A stretch of DNA of 45,203 nt from Haplomitrium mnioides (GCA_049999725.1 JBNGIS010007144.1:1-45203); one strand, 5' to 3'; counted from the stretch's first letter, positions 18,741-30,190 are shown. The notes: generated by a model not told the origin, from the sequence alone. Numbers and translations are program-made.

Positions 18741-21700
18741 TGTCACTCCCTTGTTTCCGGTCTTAACCTTCGCAGTCACCTCTTTGGAGGAAGAGAAGGA
18801 CAAATTATGGGCTTTCAGGTTCTTTTCTGAGATGGCCCCTTGCTAGTTATCGCTTTGAGGCTTTAAGGATTCTCTCTTTCCTTATTAGCCTTCAGTTCAC
18901 CACTCACTCTCTTCAGACTTCACTCAAATCATTCATGTACAGCTCAAGTTCACATTCACCACACCCAGTCTTCCTTGTGCAATTTCTTTTCGTGTATTCT
19001 AAGGATTCAAAACTTGAGGCTCTGCCACCTTATTTGTGATTGGGGCAGAAAGATGTTGTGTCCTGCACCAAGAGATAATTACAGAGGTCTAGACTTCCCC
19101 TCTCAAGTTTGTCACAGAACTAGTACAACATATCCTAGCTATCCTAATATGAATTAATCACGAAGCTATACACAGGATTACAAACAGAGAGCATTCCCCC
19201 TATGATCATTTAGCTCTCACAGGGACTAGACTCCTCTTTCTAAGCTATTTCAGAGTATGCTCAACTGTTCTGCTATATTTTATTCTACTATGCTACTTGA
19301 ACTCAAATGCAAATTGGAAATTTAACTATACTTCGATACACAAACCATTTACACTATGTACTGTAATGAGGAACAGAGTTATGAAGACTCTCTTGACTGA
19401 TTCCACCACTGATACTTCTCTTCTCAATCTTCGGTTGCCTTCCAACCTTCTCTACAACAACCACTCATGCACCCTTCTCCAGATAGTTTTTCTACTTCCC
19501 TCGCGAGAAGCCTTAAATTTACTTCCTCAAGCTAGGAAGAGGATTTCTTTTAGTTCCACCTCTGGAAGAACAGTCCCCCTGACTGTAGGTAACACACTCC
19601 ACTCCAAGCCTTGACGAGTCTTACTCCGCAGTGCTCACGCACAAACGCAGCCCCCTCTCTCTCGACTCCACTTGAATAATTACACCAGAGCGCACTCCGA
19701 GCACTCTGGGATGATGCTCTTGCACAGAGAAATGCAGAGACGACTCCAAGCTCCTCACTCGGCAGTCTCTCCTTAGTTCTTAGCAGGCCAAAATCCCTTC
19801 AAGACTCACGTATCAGTTCACCTCCGCTCTGGTCCACTTGCGAGGACGAGTTCACCTAGATCGCCAGATCATCTAGAGCTTCTTACTCTATGATTCACGG
19901 TGCCTCTCCAGTCTACCTCCAAATCCTCTTGGCCCCTTGGAACTAGTCCACCCACTTCACGCGATCCCTTCACTGAATTTCCCACTCCTGCCTTACCATA
20001 TGTGATTTCCCTATTGTGAGGTCGCTCTTGCATCCTTTGATTGCATGTGCATCTCCCTCTCTAAATCGGAGTCCCTCGAGGTATACCCCTTCCTTTCCAC
20101 CAAGCAATCCCACACCCCTCGAGCACGCTTCGTTTGAAGTCATTAATTCCGTTAGGCTTGGAAAAGGAGGTGTCAACACGTGGCTCTAATGTTCGTTAAT
20201 CCCGTTACAACGGAGAATAAGCGCGCGCCACGTGTCCTATCAATTGGTCAAGAAGCGACAAGTACAATGATAACAAGGCGTCCGAGGAATCTTGCGGATT
20301 GAGATTTCGCAGATTCTTGCAGAGCCAGGTCTGAAGGGTTCTTCAAAACAGAGTTTCGAAGCGCCCTGTGGAACCTTAGCCCACGGAATCTCAGCAGATT
20401 CCCTCGCATATCCCCAATGATCCTCCACGCACCCCATCATCTATTGCACCGCCATTTGACGCCGCTCCGTAAGGGGGTAGGCTGACCGTCGCGCTGACCC
20501 TCCTTTCCGAAGTTGACCTGCTTGCGGACCGAGGTCCGATGAGTTCTCACCTGCTACCACGTGTCCTCTGACTTTGTTCGAGGCTCCCCGAGTCGCCACG
20601 TCATCCGAAAGGCGCCGTCCAACGCCGCCCCACAAAGAGGTAGGCGGACCGTCGGCTAACTTCCTTCCAAAGTTGACCTTCAAAATCCTCTGCTCGCGTC
20701 TCAGAGTGCCACGTCATCCGAAGGCCACCGTCCGACGCCGCCCCACAAGGGAGTAGGCTGACCGTCACGCTGACCCTTCTTCCAAAGTTGACCCGTGGAC
20801 TTCACTCTCCTTCGTCCATGTTTTCGAAACCTTGCGCGGACTCCTGGCGCTCGTCACATCATCCAAAGAACCACTACAGACTCCCTTCGCTCTCTAAGTA
20901 AGAACTTGTATCGATGTCGCCATTTCGTCATCCCTTCAAGATAAGAACAATGCGAACGCCCGAGACTTTCTTCGCTATTTTGTCACTGCGCTTGTTGTAA
21001 GAACAACAAAAGTATCCCGCCTGTCGAACTTTCAAATGTCTCGGCCGAACCTCGTCGAACTTTCCTCTTAGCTTGGCCGAATAGAATCATCCTTTCGGCG
21101 TCGCTTGTATCTTCTCTGGTCGGATCGGCGCTAGGTCACCTTTTTGCCACTCCCTCCGTGCCCCTCCGGTTGGCGTTTCCAATGATCCAAGTTAGGTGGT
21201 TCCCCCACGTCGGAGGACGAATCGTAACATCCTTAACCAGTTCCCTACTAATCAGATGGTCGATAGATTGCCTTTTCGCATCCACTCGCTCTTCGTCGGC
21301 CCGTTCGATGATTTGTGTCCCTTTTGGCTCTCCTTTGCTTTTCCTCCTGTCGAACCCCTGCTAAATCACCCTTTCGGCTTCCTTGGTCCTTCCTTGATCA
21401 AAACATTGATGAATCACCTCTTTGGCATTAGACGAGTCTCCCGTGATCGGATTTGTGCTAAGTCATCCCTTCGGCTCCCTCAATCCTCCTCTACTCGGAT
21501 CCTCGATAAATCACCCTTCCGGCACTCTTCCGTCTTCCTTCAGTCAGAACCCCGCTATGTCACTTTTTTGGGTCTCCCTCGTAGCTCCCTGATTGGACTC
21601 TTCGCGGATCCCTCTTAAGTGGGCTCCCCACGTCGTAAGATGGATCAGAACCCTGTTAAGTGGGATCCCCACTTAGGAAAGCTACTGCCCGCAGATCTTC

Positions 21701-22348
21701 AGACTCCCTAGAGCTACCACGTCTTCTGTAGAATCTCGTGAATCGCTCCGGAGACGCCACGTTTCCGTGGAATCTCGCGGGCCATTCAGGGAGCTCCACG
21801 TTTCCGCTAAGATCCGTGGATTCCAAGAGTGAGCTTAATCAGCCCTTGAAGGGCGCGCTCCTACTTGCGGGATCGAGGCGTCCCTTTTCCATGGCCTAGC
21901 TTGCCCTTGTGCTGACCTCGCTCCCTCATTTCGACCCCGATCCTTACTTCCTGATTTGCGGCCGCTGTAGGACAAGTCTGTGATGTGCCCCCTTTGAGTG
22001 CCTTTGGATTTCGACTTATGAATCCGTTCTTCTTTCTTGAGTCGCTTTGCTTGGATTTCCTCTCTGCTCGGCGTCGATCCTCACCTCCTCTTGAGGTTCA
22101 CGGATTCTTGTTGGCCTGCTTCAGATTTTGAATTAGAACCTCTCCTCTAGCTGGCGATCACTGCCCTCTGCTCATCCTTCTGCCATGACCCTGTTCTCCT
22201 CCTAGGAATCATGCACCTTGCTCTTGACTATATGTTTGAGAGTAATCTGTGGCTCTTGAGAGACCTTCACACTTGCTAAGGGTCATTGTGCCAAAAATGC
22301 TTCTTATTTCCTGAATTCTGCCTTAGTGCTCCAAATCATTGGCTGACA
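18741..22348 (-). repeat. E2 5' LTR (3608 bp)
   Basis: The longer and presumably more intact LTR of E2. Plus-strand ends are TGTCACT and GGCTGACA. Compared with 3244-6694 it retains about 150 bp near 21081-21226. The GC-rich middle (about 19700-21990) carries the same ACGT/TTGAC modules. Confidence 0.93.
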
Positions 22349-22353
22349 CCCAA
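22349..22353. repeat. Target-site duplication of E2, right copy
   Basis: CCCAA, matching 3239-3243. Confidence 0.92.
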
Positions 22354-22484
22354 ACAACAAAGACATGCAACTGTTGCTCTAGTGAATTAATATAGTCAAT
22401 TGATTTAGACTTCTTCACCAACGATATCAAACACCTTAAAAGAAATTTCTTACCTTACAAAGTAACTTGAATATGTTATTTTGC

Positions 22485-22811
22485 CTAATTGAATTGAGCG
22501 GATAGATCTTCAAGCCAATGCAACCTTAAAATGGTATCATATTGCACATGTACAATAACAAATTGCATAAATTTTATGTACTCTTTTCCAATCCTTAGAA
22601 AGAATGGCTTTTGAGAGTGAAACAAATCATGCTTTTGGCCATCGACCATAGTCACAACACTCTCCTTGATAAGTCTAAATTTTTCTTTGATTATCTTAGC
22701 AAAACGAAGTGACATAAAATTTTCAGAACTCTTGCTATCTACCAATATTCTACAAGAGTACTCCTCAATCATACCATCAAGATGGAACAAAGTACCTTGA
22801 ATTCTTGTCAA
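22485..22811 (-). pseudogene. E1 aspartic protease
   Basis: 109 codons open. RILVDSKSSENFMSLRFAK holds the catalytic Asp in an Asp-Ser-x-Ser loop; Gly is replaced by Lys where DSGS is usual. TMVDGQKHDLF, FVIVHVQYDTILRLHWLEDL give the flap and the I-L-x-x-x-WL ending. The region 22354-22484 continues toward RT and is degenerate. Confidence 0.82.
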
Positions 22812-22862
22812 AATTTTGATTCCATTAGAGCTTGCAAAATTTTGAGTACATTGTTCGAATAG

Positions 22863-23507
22863 TTAAGGACACAACCTAGCTTCTGTAGCAATAAGTAATG
22901 AGTCATGTTGCTCAGCCGTACGCATTGCTTCTTTTGATTGAGTAGGCTTTCTCATTGTAACTTCCATTCTTGTGGAAGGTTTCAATCTCTGAACAAAGTG
23001 ATCTAGTACTTCTTCTTCTCTTATATTAGAAATTTGCATAATTATATCCTGAAAATATACCTCATAGCTTCTTACTGTACCAAGTTGCTTCAATTTGGCC
23101 AATCAATTTCTAGTTACTTTTGAAGCATTTACAACCCTAAATCTTGAAATCACCACTTCTTTGAATTCACAACAAGAAACAATAGGAGCAACAAATCCAC
23201 ATTGTGTTTGTTCTATTTGATATCTTCACCAACTCTTTCCAACTCTTTCTAATTGACTTGTCACAAATAGAGCTTGTCGACCATCTTCTCTAATGTTTTT
23301 AGCTTCAAAATATTGCTCACAATCAAATCAAAAGTTCTGAGATGCATCACAAACCATCTTCTTATCATATGCTTTTGGTGTTGGAAATCATCTATATCTC
23401 TCTTCTTCTCGAAAAGTTTTTCTTTCTTAAATTCTTACTTCCAAAAGGCATGGAATATGTTTAAGTTGTTGTTGCATTGCTTGAACCACTACCTCTTGAT
23501 TGTCCAT
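22863..23507 (-). pseudogene. E1 gag
   Basis: The probable start is an ATG at 23507 (MDNQEVVVQAMQQQLK), 28 bases downstream of the primer site. Fragments in order are FDCEQYFEAKNI near 23310, then the open stretch 23102-22863. That stretch has KLKQLGTVRSYEVYFQDI and EEEVLDHFVQRLKPSTRMEV, the conserved retrotransposon-gag core. No zinc knuckle was seen before the protease. Several stops break the N-terminal half. Confidence 0.78.
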
Positions 23508-23534
23508 ATAACTCACCACCAAAAAGAAACCGCA

Positions 23535-23546
23535 GCTCTGATACCA
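23535..23546 (-). other. E1 primer-binding site (tRNA-iMet)
   Basis: The minus strand reads TGGTATCAGAGC, the same primer as E3, next to the inner end of the 5' LTR. Confidence 0.93.
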
Positions 23547-23547
23547 A

Positions 23548-24028
23548 TATTAAAGAACTCAAAGACCAAATCCAAATGATTAAGAACTCATAGTGAACTC
23601 TAATAGAGTTCTTGAACCAAATGACGATAAGGAAAGCAAAGCCAAGCCAAGCAAAGCCACAACAAGATAACTCTAATAGAGTTATGCAACTCAAGGCCCA
23701 AGCTAAGACCAAGAGTGCAAGCAAATGCCAAGCAACCAAAGAACCCAAATGATTCAAGAGGAACTCTAGAATGAAGAGTGGGGCTATAAATCCCTATTAT
23801 TTATACAAGAGAGTAAGGTGTCATCTCTCTTTCTTCACTTACAAGTCACTTCCAATTTCAACTATAAATTGATCACTTAGAAGTCACTTCTAATTTCAAC
23901 CCTAAAACTCTAACAGTAACTTCAAAGGCAACTAATCTTATTTCAACCTTAAAAATGACCCTCTATAACTTTCTTTACTCCTCTCTATTTTCTTATTAAT
24001 ATCGCAACATCATGTTTGTACTATTACA
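23548..24028 (-). repeat. E1 5' LTR (about 481 bp)
   Basis: Outer end TGTAATAG on the minus strand at 24028. The inner boundary is placed 1-3 bases from the primer site and is uncertain by a few bases. The TATA box TATAAATAA is at 23797-23805. The next five bases (24029-24033, ATGAC) are the predicted TSD, whose partner lies outside the window. Confidence 0.85.
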
Positions 24029-24374
24029 ATGACGCATACTTTGATGTAGATGTAGCTAGAGACTCAGATTTTGGCATTTCTTTTTGAAAACTAGCAGTGA
24101 CTATTCTCTCATTCACCATGTTGAGCTCAATATGCTTTGACAGTGTAAAAACAATAGCTAGAGTAGGATCAAGATCCTTGATATAGGTGGCATCCCTCAC
24201 TATCCTTCTCAAATCTCCATCAAGAATGACATACCATAATTGGATGGCTTGAGCCTCTATCACTCTCTTTGTGATATTGATGAGACTTCTCATCCTTGTG
24301 TAGGCTTCTCTCAAAGTCTCTTTAGTCTTGTGGTGAAACTCTTGAAGACTCTTCAGCTTACTAGTCCTCACACT
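24029..24374 (-). pseudogene. E4 gag fragment in inverted orientation
   Basis: The minus strand encodes SKLKSLQEFHHKTKETLREA, then YVILDGDLRRIVRDATYIKD and SKHIELNMVNERIV. This is homologous to the plus-strand gag of E4 copy B at about 37235-37560 (AAGCTGAAGAGTCTTCAAGAG-like start). The family is therefore E4, but the direction is opposite to the adjoining E4 copy A. E1 inserted at its left end. The simplest reading is an inversion within copy A (see findings). Confidence 0.8.
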
Positions 24375-24391
24375 CTACCTCTACTCTTTGA

Positions 24392-24536
24392 TGCAGTGAT
24401 TGGTACAGGTGTATTGAAAACTCTTCCTGCTCCTAAAGCACTAATGATGTGGAATCTAATACTGAGATTGAGCAACGCCATGTGTTGGAACAAGCCATAG
24501 ATTTGAATTGTCTTACTTAGATTGTAAGCTTGAGAG
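24392..24536 (+). pseudogene. C-terminal end of methyltransferase-like domain, copy A
   Basis: Aligns with 40190-40290 of copy B. The peptide TEIEQRHVLEQAIDLNCLT, followed by a stop where Trp is expected, is the motif X helix of the cytosine methyltransferase-like domain. Only this last motif remains next to the inversion junction. Confidence 0.7.
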
Positions 24537-25021
24537 TAGTTGAATAGTGCACAATGCAATCTTTTGGGTGACCAACTTGCCAATAGTCAGAATGCAATCC
24601 TCAAGGATAGTCAAGGCTATTGCTAGGAGTGTTGTATCAAATACTATGGAGGCTATATCAAGGCTAATCCACACATTTGAAACTGCAGCGAGTCATATTT
24701 TTTACGATCAAATTTCAGCCCCAGTAAGTGAAAGTTTAATAGATCATCATTCAGGTCTGACTCCACCCCATCACATTTCAGCTAGTCAGATTTCAGCAAA
24801 GCTAGATGTGAAGCAAAAAGATCATCTCACTCTTGTAGAAAAATGGGTGCCATAAGTTGGACCGCAGTTAACAAGAGGTCATAGTGCAGAGGTACATCAC
24901 TTTTTGCGTGGTTATTCACATTTTTTTGCTTTTAGCTTGGACTTGGGGACCTTGGAGGACCAAGCATTCAGAGTAAGTTGGCTAGTGATGCACCTATTTT
25001 CTTACGCCTATATCACTATAG
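24537..25021 (+). pseudogene. E4 linker between methyltransferase and RT, copy A
   Basis: An open frame at 24547-24855 shares long similarity with 40263-40601 of copy B. Shared phrases include AISRLIHT and LTPPHHISASQIS, then a DHL-LVEKW ending. No known domain is recognised. Conservation of the same frame in two strongly diverged copies suggests it was once translated. It stops at the insertion at 25027. Confidence 0.6.
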
Positions 25022-25026
25022 TGTGG
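25022..25026. repeat. TSD of insertion E5, left copy
   Basis: TGTGG, repeated at 27973-27977. Copy B reads ATAGTGTGGTGGAGAG at the same place, showing the empty site. Confidence 0.85.
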
Positions 25027-27972
25027 TGCTACGTAATATGCAATGTATATCAAGCAAGCACAAAAAAAGGTCGAGGGATAAAGGGGAGGAGTCCTTTGGA
25101 AGGTGGAAAAAATGGAGAGACAAGAGTGGTAGAGGCAACGGGTTCTTACGTGTCGTTGCTTTGTAGTATAGCTACAACTGTCCTCTATCAGAGTTCTATT
25201 GAGTTAGTGGGAGTATTCCTGCGGGTGATGAATTATATTGACATGCGAATGAGAACCATTTTGGAAGGTGAATGTAGGGCAATCATAAGACTTCTGAGAT
25301 CTAAATCCTTTCAACATCCCGTATACCCTTTACCAAGTGGAAGGGAAAATTCTACTCACAATACCGTGGGAGAGGGGGTGAATGCCGGGGGAGCTATCCC
25401 AAATAGGTGTGATTGGGCAAGTTCTACTAGAAACCAAGGTTGCAAGGATCTTGCGGTACTTCTAAGTTTCAAAATCTAGTCTTCAAAGTACTCTGTTAGG
25501 CTTGTACAGATACAAGCGTGCAACCAGTAGATCGGAGGTTGGTGAAAATGGTGACTCTAATAGAGCAGTAGATGAAATAGCAATTGAGATGATTCCTAGA
25601 TGGGGCAAAATAGGGATTTCAAAGAATCAGCTAAGGATGGAAACGGTGATGTTGATATCATAGATAAGTGGAAAAATAGGAAGATTGATATTTTGGATAT
25701 GGACAAAACGATGATTCTAGTAGAACGGAGGTAGGTAGCAAGGCAATGACTCCAATGGAACGGAGATAATGGACAAAGCAGGGACTCTGATGGAACAGAG
25801 CTACCATCAAGTAGAGTTATAGACCAGAGTTTAAAAGGAAAAACTAGTCGGCAGTTTCAACTAACGGATACTATTGAGCACTAAAGACAAAGCATCAAGG
25901 AAGCTATCAGGTCAAAGGGGTGACAACAAGGGTACGAGCTGTTGGGAGCGACGTTCCAACTTTCCAGTTGAAAAAAACTTTGAGCAGTAGTGAAGGACCA
26001 GTTAGAAAGAGGGACCTAAGGGTAAAAGAGAGGGAACTAGTGGTCGTAGACCAGACCGAAGACGTGTCATTCCAACTTCCCTGTTGAAAACAACATTGAG
26101 CGATGGAGAAGGACTGGAAATTAGATGAGACCTAAAGGCACTCAGAGGGACCAACGATTGAGGACCAGGCCAAAGATTTGTCGGAATCGATGGATAAGAA
26201 GAAGAATGACTTGGGACCTACGGTCTAGAGGAAGAGAAACGTGAGGAACATAGGGATAAAAAGGAGAAAGAAACACATAACCTTCGGATAAAAAACAAGT
26301 GCAGTGAGACAATTTCCCAATGGGATATAATGAATTGATATCAATGAGGAATCTTGCTGCCATTTAATATGAAGAGACCCAGAGGAATAATCTTCACAAA
26401 CGACTATAATCAGTGTTTTCCAATTATACATGGGAGTGCGAATAACAGTAATACACAAGTGGCAACCACGGGTGGGAGCAAGTATGATGCTTTACTCATA
26501 TAAGATGATACATATGCTGAAGGTTTAGCAATCCATAGTCTCAAGAAATCTGATAGCCACTAAAGCTCAACTGACCAACCAACAACACAAATCCAATGGT
26601 TGATAACTTAGTTTGTGCAACTTAAGCTGGAATCCATAGAGAACAAAGGAACCTCTTACAAATACAGAACATAGGTAATACACAACACCGAGCACGACTC
26701 CTTTTTATGGACAGAGTCTTTTTTCTTATGCTTTGATCCTACACATAGAAAAGACACTAAAAAAAAACACGTTAAGATAAAGAGGTAGGCCTATTTTTCT
26801 TAGGGTGCTCTTCTATTACTAGCCTCAACATCCAGATTAATCTTGTAGGAGAACAACACATCACACACAAGCAAACGTACCAATAGAAACAGGGGAACAT
26901 ACACATACACACTACTACCTCAACTGCGTAATCGAAGAGTCACCATCAAAACAACTCAATAACTTTGAAGCAGACTGTCGACAGCACAAGCCCTCCATAA
27001 GAACTGTACAAGAGGTCAATATGTACATTCTTCCTAGCAGATTCAACACCACAACATCACTTACAAATATGATCGAGCTTCTCTTTTTTGGATTTCTTAC
27101 TACTCTCTCTTGCTTCCCCTTATGAACCATTATAGTACTCATAAATACAACCAATGAAGAACCCAAACACAAGCATGATTGGACTTGCCTCACAATATCC
27201 ACAAAACTTCTTTAGTTCCTCTCAGCCCTCACTATGGGAACCTATTCTCCACCTTTTGATCCCATATCTCCATATCATGTGAGAGAGCCAATTCTCGCTG
27301 ACATTTCTTTGCTATGTTCTATTCCCAAAAAAGAAAATATTTCTCGGTGCACCGTCCATTTGAACGCTCTTGGATTTTCTTCATCAATTCCTCACCATCT
27401 TCCTTTTTTGATATCACTATTTCCATCTTGTTGCTGTTGAAAGGTACGTTGACCAAGTCTCGATTGTTGATGAACATGATTTTTGAGTCTTCTCTTGTGC
27501 TCCATAGGCAGTTACTTGACTTTGCAATTACAACAAATAAAACAGACTACTACACAACCCACAAAAAGAAAGGACATAAAAACCATCCCACAACTTCTTT
27601 CTAGAATTTTCTCACTATATTTAGATCAACCATTTTTCTGTATTTTCTTAGTAGTCTTCTTTCTTGATCAAAGTTGGTTCGCACGTGGCCATTCTTGCCA
27701 TCTACATATTAATTTGAATCTATTCAAAAACATAATAACATTATAAAATCAATCTTATTTTCTTGTTTGCTAGAGATGTTGAGGAGTCGATGACATGTTG
27801 ATGTAGATCTTGTTCTTTTGAAGATACTTTGATGAAGATCTCATTCCCTAGCAAATGCTCTGATGTAGAGCCAATTCTCTTGAAGATACATTGATGTAGA
27901 TCCGACTAACTTCTTCTCATGTCTTCTATACTTCTTTTATAACATATTTCTTCCCATTCTTATGTCGTAACA
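25027..27972. mobile_element. E5: 2946-bp LTR-like insertion, probable solo LTR
   Basis: Begins TGCTACG and ends CGTAACA (imperfect inverted termini), with a 5-bp TGTGG duplication, inside E4 copy A. No gag or pol similarity is found, and no second internal copy of its ends. This fits a solo LTR of an otherwise unseen element, or a non-autonomous element. It contains degenerate repeats: two copies of a ~125-bp unit at about 25950-26195 and a ~31-bp unit four times at about 27795-27905 (GATGTAGATC-like). Confidence 0.75.
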
Positions 27973-27977
27973 TGTGG
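27973..27977. repeat. TSD of insertion E5, right copy
   Basis: TGTGG, matching 25022-25026. Confidence 0.85.
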
Positions 27978-28436
27978 TAGAGAGATGGTTGATACAAACC
28001 ATGACACAAGATTTGTTGGAGGTTGGATTAATAGAGATGTCATATGGAGAATACGCATCTTCCACAATTATGCCAATCAAGAAGGATGTGCATTATGTTA
28101 TGCCTACACCAGAGAAGACCTTTGATGTAGTTGGGCATGTTAATCTCTTTAGCTTGTTGTATTTTAAAGCAAGGCACCATCAGTTGCTATCAAGACAAGA
28201 GGACATAGCCAAAACAATGTTTTGGGGTATTGATGCACATAGGAAGGGCTGATTACATTCATGGCTATTCTTGCCATTTGGATTGAAGAACACGCCAATT
28301 GAAATCTGGAGGGTGATGGACAAAATTCTTGTAGGCTTGAACTTTGTCAAGTGCTACATCGATAATTTTATGATATATTCAACACATGTGGACGAGCACC
28401 AAAGGCATCTACAGGTAGTGTTTGAAAGGCTCACGT
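27978..28436 (+). pseudogene. E4 copy A reverse transcriptase, first part
   Basis: Reads VERWLIQTMTQDLLEVGLIE, IMPIKKDVH, then YVMPTPEKTFD, LPFGLKNTP and CYIDNFMIYSTHVDEHQRHL. The catalytic YIDD of copy B is YIDN here (28354-28365). Between KKDVH and YVMPTP an in-frame block of 69 bp (23 codons) present in copy B is missing, removing a fingers segment with MCGDYCPIN. The gene is then split by insertion E6 at 28437. Confidence 0.85.
28433..28436. repeat. TSD of insertion E6, left copy
   Basis: ACGT, repeated at 30187-30190. Copy B has CTCATGTACC at the matching position, so only four bases are duplicated. Confidence 0.75.
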
Positions 28437-30186
28437 TGTCGTGTTGTGGTTCGGCAAGTGTGTGAAAGGTAGCAAGAAGAAAGGAAAAACAAATCACTCT
28501 TACGATAAATGAGTTTAGAGAAAAGTCAAGAAGAAGCGACAAAGCATCTATCGAGCAGCTTCTAGAAACGCAAAAGTAGAGTCTGCAAGTACTACGTGGA
28601 AGATTCTCAAGATCTTGTAGGTAAGGACAAGACCATCCTATTGGTTGTTCATGGATTCTTTTGGAGTATACTCTCAGATATTTTGAAGATAAGAGAGAAA
28701 GCAGCGGGGAAGAAAGGGGATCATCGAGTGGAACAAGCATTGAAGGGAGAGATATCGAAGAGGGGAGTGGGCGCTCGAGGCACGGAAGTTCTACGGTGGA
28801 GTTGAAGGATCTTATGGGTGAAAATCTTGGAAATGGACAGAGGATTATTTGTTGCTCCTAATTTTTCTCTTCCAAATCCATTCTTCATTGGGCTACGGAT
28901 AATTCCTCGAGACCACTTTTGACAGTGGATAGTATATCACTTCAATGATAATTTTCTAACGTCGGTGATGAATTCACCAATTCCTGTGTTGCTACCAATC
29001 ATCACCTATGGAGAACAATGGGACCTTACCATCTACATTCTGACTTGATGTGGAGAGGTGTTTCTCAAATCGTCGTCAAAGAGTGTTTCGGTTTTTGGTA
29101 AATGTTGAATAGTCGGAACTGCAACTAGTGGAGTGTCACCAAATGATCATCTGATTGAAAAGGACTCAAGTTTACCTTTTGTTTCTTTCCTCTTTGTTTC
29201 CTGTCAACACAAATAGCTTATGTTCTATGGTTCTTATACCAAAAAGAAAAGTGATTTAACTTGAAGTTAGTAAAAACCTAAAGGAAGGAGAGGAGGCAGT
29301 TTATTTTTCTGAAGGTTTGAGGAGTTTTTAAAGGAAGTGGAATTCTTGCAAGGCAAGGATCAAAAGCTCAAGAAGAGTGGCATCCCTTTGCAACAAATTT
29401 CAAGTCATTTGGAGCCTTGAAAAAAATGCTTATGAGCGTTTGAAAGTGAAGGGGTCAAATTGAAGGGCAGATTGTCTTTCAAACAATAGAATCAAGTATG
29501 CAAAGAATCTGGAGACAAGCAGACTACCATTGGAAAGCTCACAACAAGGGCTACAATTTGAAGACAAGTTTCGATTCAATTGGAGTTTGGGTTGTTCTGT
29601 AACAGTGAGTTGAAGATTGAGAACCGATTGGAAGGTTGTTTCAAATTCACTCCTTATTCGACTTTGAGTTGTGAATTCTTGCATTCTGTCAAGAGCAGAG
29701 TATCAATTGAGAATTTGGGAACCTGAAGATGGTTGCATGGTACAATTGTGTGTGAAGTTTCAAGGCTATTCTCTCTGAAGTGAAGAAGTTGCTACCTAGG
29801 AAGTTCAAGGGTGTTATTTTGTTCGGTTTTTTTCAAACAACATTGAATCTTTGAGAGTAATGAGAAATTCGCTCAAGATTTTTAGCTGAAAATTTTCATA
29901 CAGATTTATCTTGCACCTTGGTTTTCAGCATGAGAATTTCAGACCCTAGCAACATGCAAGACATGCATTTTCCTTGACAACACTCGAACAAAGAGTTGGA
30001 GAAAACTATTTTTTTTCGGGTTTGTAATCGAATAGTTATTGAATCTAGGAAAGGCATGAGAACCTAAATCTCTATCAAAGTTGTTCATTTCAAACCACTG
30101 AACCACAGAGCTTCTGCCATTTGCATAACACTCTCTACAACCATATACCCCGCGTATTCTCAAAATAAGAAAACTGCCACGCGACA
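28437..30186. mobile_element. E6: 1750-bp LTR-like insertion
   Basis: Starts TGTCGTG and ends CGCGACA, nearly perfect inverted termini of LTR type, and lies in the RT of E4 copy A. No coding similarity to transposon proteins and no internal copy of its ends is seen. A solo LTR or a small non-autonomous element fits. The 4-bp duplication separates it from the 5-bp elements E1-E3 and E5. Confidence 0.72.
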
Positions 30187-30190
30187 ACGT
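30187..30190. repeat. TSD of insertion E6, right copy
   Basis: ACGT, matching 28433-28436. Confidence 0.75.

Larger units (their letters stand above)
3244..22348 (-). mobile_element. E2 Ty3/gypsy element with 3.5 kb LTRs
   Basis: A complete minus-strand LTR retrotransposon. LTRs at 3244-6694 and 18741-22348 begin TGTCA and end TGACA on the plus strand. The element is bounded by CCCAA duplications. Internal order on the minus strand is primer site, gag, protease, RT, RNase H, integrase, polypurine tract. No chromodomain is seen, and the integrase tail (LLYDNRF, GKLHTRWVGPF) resembles the non-chromoviral Ogre/Tat/Athila group. After subtracting nested E3 and one TSD the element is about 12.8 kb. 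Stops and frameshifts make it non-autonomous. Clade placement is from motif memory, not a tree. Confidence 0.93.
22354..24028 (-). mobile_element. E1 chromovirus, 5' half
   Basis: Upstream half of E1: 5' LTR, initiator-Met primer site, gag and protease on the minus strand. It stops at 22354 where E2 inserted, and pol resumes at 3243. The insertion point lies in the protease-RT spacer. Confidence 0.9.

Noticed and set aside
24904-25479. 191-codon plus-strand frame
   Set aside because: It begins in the E4 linker and runs across the 25027 insertion boundary, so it is a chance chimera of two unrelated sequences.
27234-27746. Overlapping short plus-strand frames inside the E5 insertion
   Set aside because: Three mutually overlapping frames with no domain features; best explained by AT-rich non-coding LTR sequence.
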